The notes under the pieces are model-generated. The model saw only the letters and a list, made by a program, of their open reading frames with translations, made no database searches and had not been told where the DNA came from. From assembly GCA_902494195.1 (NCBI GenBank), contig CABUSH010000017.1:1-45814 (forward strand): a DNA stretch of 45,814 nucleotides. The letters are read 5' to 3'. The translations under genes and the position numbers were made by a program. The stretch comes from an uncultured Collinsella sp. GTDB taxonomy: Bacteria; Actinomycetota; Coriobacteriia; Coriobacteriales; Coriobacteriaceae. This document shows, in pieces, positions 42,128 to 45,814 of this stretch. Numbering within the stretch: the first letter of the stretch is position 1; every line of letters begins with the position of its first letter.

Positions 42128-44698
42128 ATGGCGGCATATGACAACCATGTGTTTCCGTTCTTGTGGCTCAAGGGCGAAGAACGCGAGACGATTACCGAAT
42201 ACTTAGAGCAGATTGCCGGGGCGGACATCCGCGAGGTCTGCCTCGAATCGCGCACGCATCCCGAGTTTTGTCGCGACGGCTGGTGGTCCGACCTGCGTTT
42301 TATCATTGGCGAGTGCAAGCGCCTGGACTTGAAGATCTGGCTGCTCGATGATGCCCACTTTCCCACGGGCTACGCCAACGGCGCGCTTGCAGGCGAGGAT
42401 GTAGACCCCGCGCTCAATAAGACCGTGCTTAAGCATCACACGGTAACGGTCGTCGGTCCCCAGCCGTCCACGGTCATTAAGCTCGGCAATCTTATGGATC
42501 CCACGGAGCGCTTTGTGGGCGCGGCGACTTTCGACGCCGCCGGTGCACCGCTCGATCTTGAGCTCGCCGTTGAACAGACCGAGGACGGCACTCCCGCCCG
42601 CCTGCGCTTTGACGCTCCTGTCGGCGTCACCACCCTCGAGCTCTACGTCACCAGCCAAAAGACCGGTTTTCGCGATGAGTACATCAACATGGTCGACGCC
42701 GATTCGTGCCGCATGCTCATCAACGCCGTCTACGAACCCACGTTTGAGTATCTGGGCGACGAGTTCGGCAAGACCATTCTGGGCTTCTTTACCGATGAAC
42801 CGGGCTTTATGAACGAGAAAGGTGCGACCCTCGAAGACGCTTCTAACAGCAGCTTTATCGGACGCGGCGACATGGCGCTACCATGGTCGGACGAACTTGC
42901 GCGACACCTGCACGAGGCACTGGGCACGAATTGGCTGGCTGAGCTCCGCGAGCTTTGGACGCGCGACCCCGCCGGTGCTCGGGTCCGCCACGCTTACATG
43001 GACATCGCCACGCAACTCTACCGCGCGTGCTTTGACGAGCAGATTGGTGACTGGTGCCGCGAGCGCGGCGTTATGCACATTGGCCATGTAATCGAGGACA
43101 AGAGTTGCCACACGCGCTTGGGCCAGGGCGCTGGGCACTACTTCCGCGCCGTCGCCGGGCAGGATATGGCGGGCATCGATGTGGTTATTAACCAGCTCGC
43201 CCCTGGCATCGACCACGGCCCTTACAGCTACTTCCATGGCGCATGGAACATGGAGTTCTTTACCTACGCGCTTGCCAAACTGGGCTCTTCGGCCGCGCGC
43301 CTCGACCCCAAAAAGCAAGGGCGCTGCATGGCCGAAGTCTTTGGCGCCTTCGGCTGGCACGAGGGTCTGCGCGAGATGAAGTGGATTGCCGACCATATGC
43401 TCGTCCGCGGTATTAACTGGTTTACGCCGCACGCATTTAGCATGGCGCCCTTTCCCGATTGGGACTGCCCGCCGCACTTTTACGCGCACGGCAACAACCC
43501 GCAATGGCCGCACTTTGGCCAGCTCATGAGCTATATGAACCGTACGGCAACGCTGCTTTCAGGAGGCAGCGCCGCGCGTCCCGTCGCCATTCTGTACCAC
43601 GCCGACGCCGAGTGGGCCGGCAACGCCATGCCTATCGAGCGCGTGGCCTCCGAGCTCACGCGTGCGCAGATCGACTTTGATTTTGTGCCCGCCGAGGCTT
43701 TTGAGGATGAGGACCGTTACGAGGTTTCGATTGCCGACGGATTGCTTACCGTAAACGATTGTCCTTACCAGGCGTTTGTTATGCCAGGAGCTTCATTTAT
43801 TGGTGCTGCGACGGCGGAGGCAGCGAGACGCATGGCGGATGCAGGCGTTATGGTGCTTGCCGTCGACGAGGTGCCCGGCACATTCTACGATACCGATGGC
43901 GCGGTCGAGCTGGGAGGGCTCGTCGCAACGCCGCTCGCCGATGTCGCCCGCGCGCTTGCAAGCGCGGGACTGCAGACCGTTGTGCCTGACACACCGCAGC
44001 CTTGGCTACGCGCACTTCGCTACGAGCGGGTGGGCGAGACCTACGTTATGCTCGTCAACGAGCACCCACGCGAGCGCATCGACTGCACGGTTGCGCTTGC
44101 GACAGGCGAGCGCCTTTGCGGCACGCGGCTCGACCTGCTAAACGGCGCCGGGCCCGTTGCGTTTGACGGTGCGTTGGAGCTCGCACCCTTCGAGAGCTGC
44201 ATCGTTGTTTTGCAAGCGAGCAGCGAGGATGCGCCCGGAGACGGCGAAGTCGACGCCGATGCATCGCTCGGCCTGCGCGTCGAAGGCCCATGGACCGTTG
44301 CCCTCTCCCCTGCCGGCAGCAATGGCGCCTTTGGTGAAGCACAAAAGCTCAAACACCTGGGCGACCTTACGGCCGATCTGTTCACCGGCACCTGCGGCAC
44401 CTACCGATATCATGCGTCGTTTGAGCTGGCCAACGATTTCACCGACGCCACGATCGACCTGGGAGACGTCTACGAAACCGCAACGCTCACGCTCGATGGA
44501 CGCTCGCTCGGCACACGCATCTGCCCGCCCTATCGTTTTGCCGCCGGCGCACTTTCCGCCGGTGCGCATGTGCTCGCGATCGACGTCATCAACACGCTCG
44601 ACCATGCGATTCCCGACATCTTCGGCCTCACCGAGCCCGTCGCCCCCAGCGGCATCCTCGGCCCCGTTACCCTTTGCGGGCAAAACCTGCCAAAATAA
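42128..44698 (+). CDS. GH106-like glycoside hydrolase
   Basis: An 856-aa cytoplasmic enzyme without signal peptide, most like the alpha-L-rhamnosidase GH106 family or its close relatives; exact substrate unknown. Features seen are FFTDEPGF (about 220, candidate catalytic acid region), YFHGAWNMEFFTYALAKLG, WDCPPHFYAHGNNPQWPHF (about 450) and a C-terminal beta-sandwich (about 720-850) with a sugar-binding look. The ATG at 42128 has AAGGAG 6 nt upstream. The last codons and stop (CTG CCA AAA TAA) lie inside family A copy 3. AraC is divergent and RpiR follows. Confidence 0.75.
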   Translation: MAAYDNHVFPFLWLKGEERETITEYLEQIAGADIREVCLESRTHPEFCRDGWWSDLRFIIGECKRLDLKIWLLDDAHFPTGYANGALAGEDVDPALNKTVLKHHTVTVVGPQPSTVIKLGNLMDPTERFVGAATFDAAGAPLDLELAVEQTEDGTPARLRFDAPVGVTTLELYVTSQKTGFRDEYINMVDADSCRMLINAVYEPTFEYLGDEFGKTILGFFTDEPGFMNEKGATLEDASNSSFIGRGDMALPWSDELARHLHEALGTNWLAELRELWTRDPAGARVRHAYMDIATQLYRACFDEQIGDWCRERGVMHIGHVIEDKSCHTRLGQGAGHYFRAVAGQDMAGIDVVINQLAPGIDHGPYSYFHGAWNMEFFTYALAKLGSSAARLDPKKQGRCMAEVFGAFGWHEGLREMKWIADHMLVRGINWFTPHAFSMAPFPDWDCPPHFYAHGNNPQWPHFGQLMSYMNRTATLLSGGSAARPVAILYHADAEWAGNAMPIERVASELTRAQIDFDFVPAEAFEDEDRYEVSIADGLLTVNDCPYQAFVMPGASFIGAATAEAARRMADAGVMVLAVDEVPGTFYDTDGAVELGGLVATPLADVARALASAGLQTVVPDTPQPWLRALRYERVGETYVMLVNEHPRERIDCTVALATGERLCGTRLDLLNGAGPVAFDGALELAPFESCIVVLQASSEDAPGDGEVDADASLGLRVEGPWTVALSPAGSNGAFGEAQKLKHLGDLTADLFTGTCGTYRYHASFELANDFTDATIDLGDVYETATLTLDGRSLGTRICPPYRFAAGALSAGAHVLAIDVINTLDHAIPDIFGLTEPVAPSGILGPVTLCGQNLPK

Positions 44699-44720
44699 AC
44701 CTGTCCCTTTTTGGCGGGTT
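44686..44720. repeat. Family A palindrome, copy 3 (supplies a stop codon)
   Basis: AACCTGCCAAAATAAACCTG continues to GGCGGGTT. The TAA at 44696-44698 in the core is the stop codon of the GH106-like gene, so the repeat also encodes its last residues (LPK). Confidence 0.9.
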
Positions 44721-44740
44721 TGGCGAGTGTGGGAGTTCGT

Positions 44741-45595
44741 ATGGATATCAAACGCAAGATCACCGAAGCGCAGGGCCTCACCCCTACCGAGCAACAGCTC
44801 GGCATCTCGGCCCTTGCCATGGGCGAAGACGCCCGTGGGCTCTCCATCAAGGAATTTGCCGCGCGCACCAACGTTTCTGTTGCGAGCGTCCACCGTTTTT
44901 GCAAAAAGCTCGGCCTCGAGGGCTTCAAAGATCTCAAGGTCGAGCTCATCCGCCTGGCAACCGAGGCGGGCAACCGACGCGACGTGGACATCAACTTTCC
45001 CTTCGACGCCACGTCCACCCCTGCGCAGGTTATGGAGCGCATGGAGGGGCTCTACCAGACCACGCTGGCCGAAACGCGGGAGCTGCTCGACCCCACGCAG
45101 CTTGACTACGCCGCCAAGCTCATCGCGAACGCCCGACAGGTCGACATCTACACGGGCTCGCACAACCTCTATCCAGCGGGAATGTTCCGCGACCGCCTGC
45201 TCTCCGCCGGCAAAAGCGCAACGTGCCACGACGGTGTCGAGGCCCAGGTGCGAACGGCACTCGCCTCGGACCCCGACCATGTGGCAATCGTCATCTCTTA
45301 CAGCGGCCTTGCCCCCAACCTCAAGGACATCTTGCCGATCCTCAGCAGTCGGCATGTCCCAATCATCGTCATCGGCACGCCTTATTGCGCTCGCATTCAC
45401 CCCGGCTTTGCCGCCTACCTTACGGTGAGTGACCACGAGAGCATGACGCATCGCATCACGCAGTTCGCCAGCCACATCGCCGTGCAATACGTGCTCGATT
45501 CGCTCTACAGCAGCTACTTCGCCAAAGATTACGCCCGCTGCTCCGAGTTCCTAGAGCGCTCATTCCCCTACACCCGCCTCCCGGGGCTTAAGTAG
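44741..45595 (+). CDS. RpiR/MurR-family transcriptional regulator
   Basis: A 284-aa regulator with an N-terminal HTH_6 domain (1 to about 80; IKEFAARTNVSVASVHRFCK) and a C-terminal SIS sugar-phosphate-binding domain (about 110-250; VDIYTGSHNLYPAGMFRDR, AIVISYSGLAPNL). It probably senses a phospho-sugar released by the GH genes or the PTS. The ATG has GGGAG 5 nt upstream. It follows family A copy 3 and ends 41 nt before the family F repeat at the right edge. Confidence 0.92.
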   Translation: MDIKRKITEAQGLTPTEQQLGISALAMGEDARGLSIKEFAARTNVSVASVHRFCKKLGLEGFKDLKVELIRLATEAGNRRDVDINFPFDATSTPAQVMERMEGLYQTTLAETRELLDPTQLDYAAKLIANARQVDIYTGSHNLYPAGMFRDRLLSAGKSATCHDGVEAQVRTALASDPDHVAIVISYSGLAPNLKDILPILSSRHVPIIVIGTPYCARIHPGFAAYLTVSDHESMTHRITQFASHIAVQYVLDSLYSSYFAKDYARCSEFLERSFPYTRLPGLK

Positions 45596-45635
45596 CGACG
45601 AGCGTGGTTCTCGGACGCTTATCTAACGAGAGCAA

Positions 45636-45690
45636 GTAGTCATTGGGGACGTTCTTAAACGACTAGTCAAACAAGAACGTCCCCAACGAC
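45636..45690. repeat. Family F palindrome, right-edge copy
   Basis: GTAGTCATTGGGGACGTTCT and matching GAACGTCCCCAACGAC arms around a GACTAGTC loop. An overlapping partial copy (AGTCGTTTAAGAACGTCC, 45692-45709) runs into the edge inverted repeat. Confidence 0.9.
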
Positions 45691-45699
45691 CAGTCGTTT

Positions 45700-45814
45700 A
45701 AGAACGTCCATTACAGTCGAAATTGTCAGCCCGGGACCGTCTCGGGCTACGATTGAGGCGCGCCCAGAACGGGCCGCCGACCGGGCGCCCGCGCACGGCC
45801 GAACGTCCCTGCCC
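45700..45814. repeat. Right copy of the 115-bp inverted repeat
   Basis: Exact reverse complement of 8-122. On the minus strand the same open tail enters from beyond the edge and stops at TAG (45749-45747). Confidence 0.9.

Overview
The window is GC-rich, densely coded bacterial DNA. It resembles a gut actinobacterium of the class Coriobacteriia, most like Collinsella. This is an inference from gene content and style: an HspR-type heat-shock operon, [NiFe]-hydrogenase maturation genes, a TetR / flavin-oxidoreductase / membrane-protein trio, and many intergenic hairpin repeats. I could not check it by database search. No rRNA, intact tRNA, CRISPR array, phage module or transposase gene is visible.

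Layout. 0.2-5.4 kb: hypA, a large Fe-S/FAD oxidoreductase, a divergent TetR regulator and a polytopic membrane protein. 5.6-9.0 kb: an acidic single-pass membrane protein, an AAA ATPase of the DUF4143 type with a palindromic leader, and a 64-aa proline/lysine-rich peptide. 9.1-11.7 kb: clpB. 11.9-15.1 kb: an accessory patch of three small membrane-anchored proteins, two of them inverted paralogues, separated by palindromic repeats and a duplicated terminator block. 15.1-17.4 kb: an aconitase-family hydratase. 17.8-22.1 kb: dnaK-grpE-dnaJ-hspR. clpB and dnaK share a 27-bp inverted motif that is the likely HspR operator. 22.7 kb: a 2[4Fe-4S] ferredoxin. 23.1-27.1 kb: the nadA-nadB-nadC-niaR operon for NAD synthesis, with a 19-bp-arm perfect palindrome over its promoter. 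27.3-29.3 kb: a LytTR response regulator and a GHKL sensor kinase. 29.3-30.4 kb: a UDG-like protein and thioredoxin. 30.6-36.5 kb: a nickel/hydrogenase block (small protein, nikR, hypF, hypC, hypD, hypE). hypB is absent, and hypA lies at the other end of the window. 36.6-39.1 kb: a HAD phosphatase, a lipoprotein and PTS IIA. 39.3-45.6 kb: a carbohydrate island (GH1 glycosidase, AraC regulator, GH106-like hydrolase, RpiR regulator).

The most unusual property lies in the non-coding DNA. At least six families of imperfect palindromes occupy intergenic gaps, often directly after stop codons. Several copies differ by paired changes that keep the stems intact. The most elaborate is a two-part 3'-flank element (17559-17799, 37571-37786 and a partial copy at 22981-23107). 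It has a conserved single-stranded leader, a long covarying outer helix and an inner terminator-like hairpin; the two full copies also carry a 12-bp stem at or next to the stop codon. A separate 115-bp perfect inverted repeat forms the two edges of the window.
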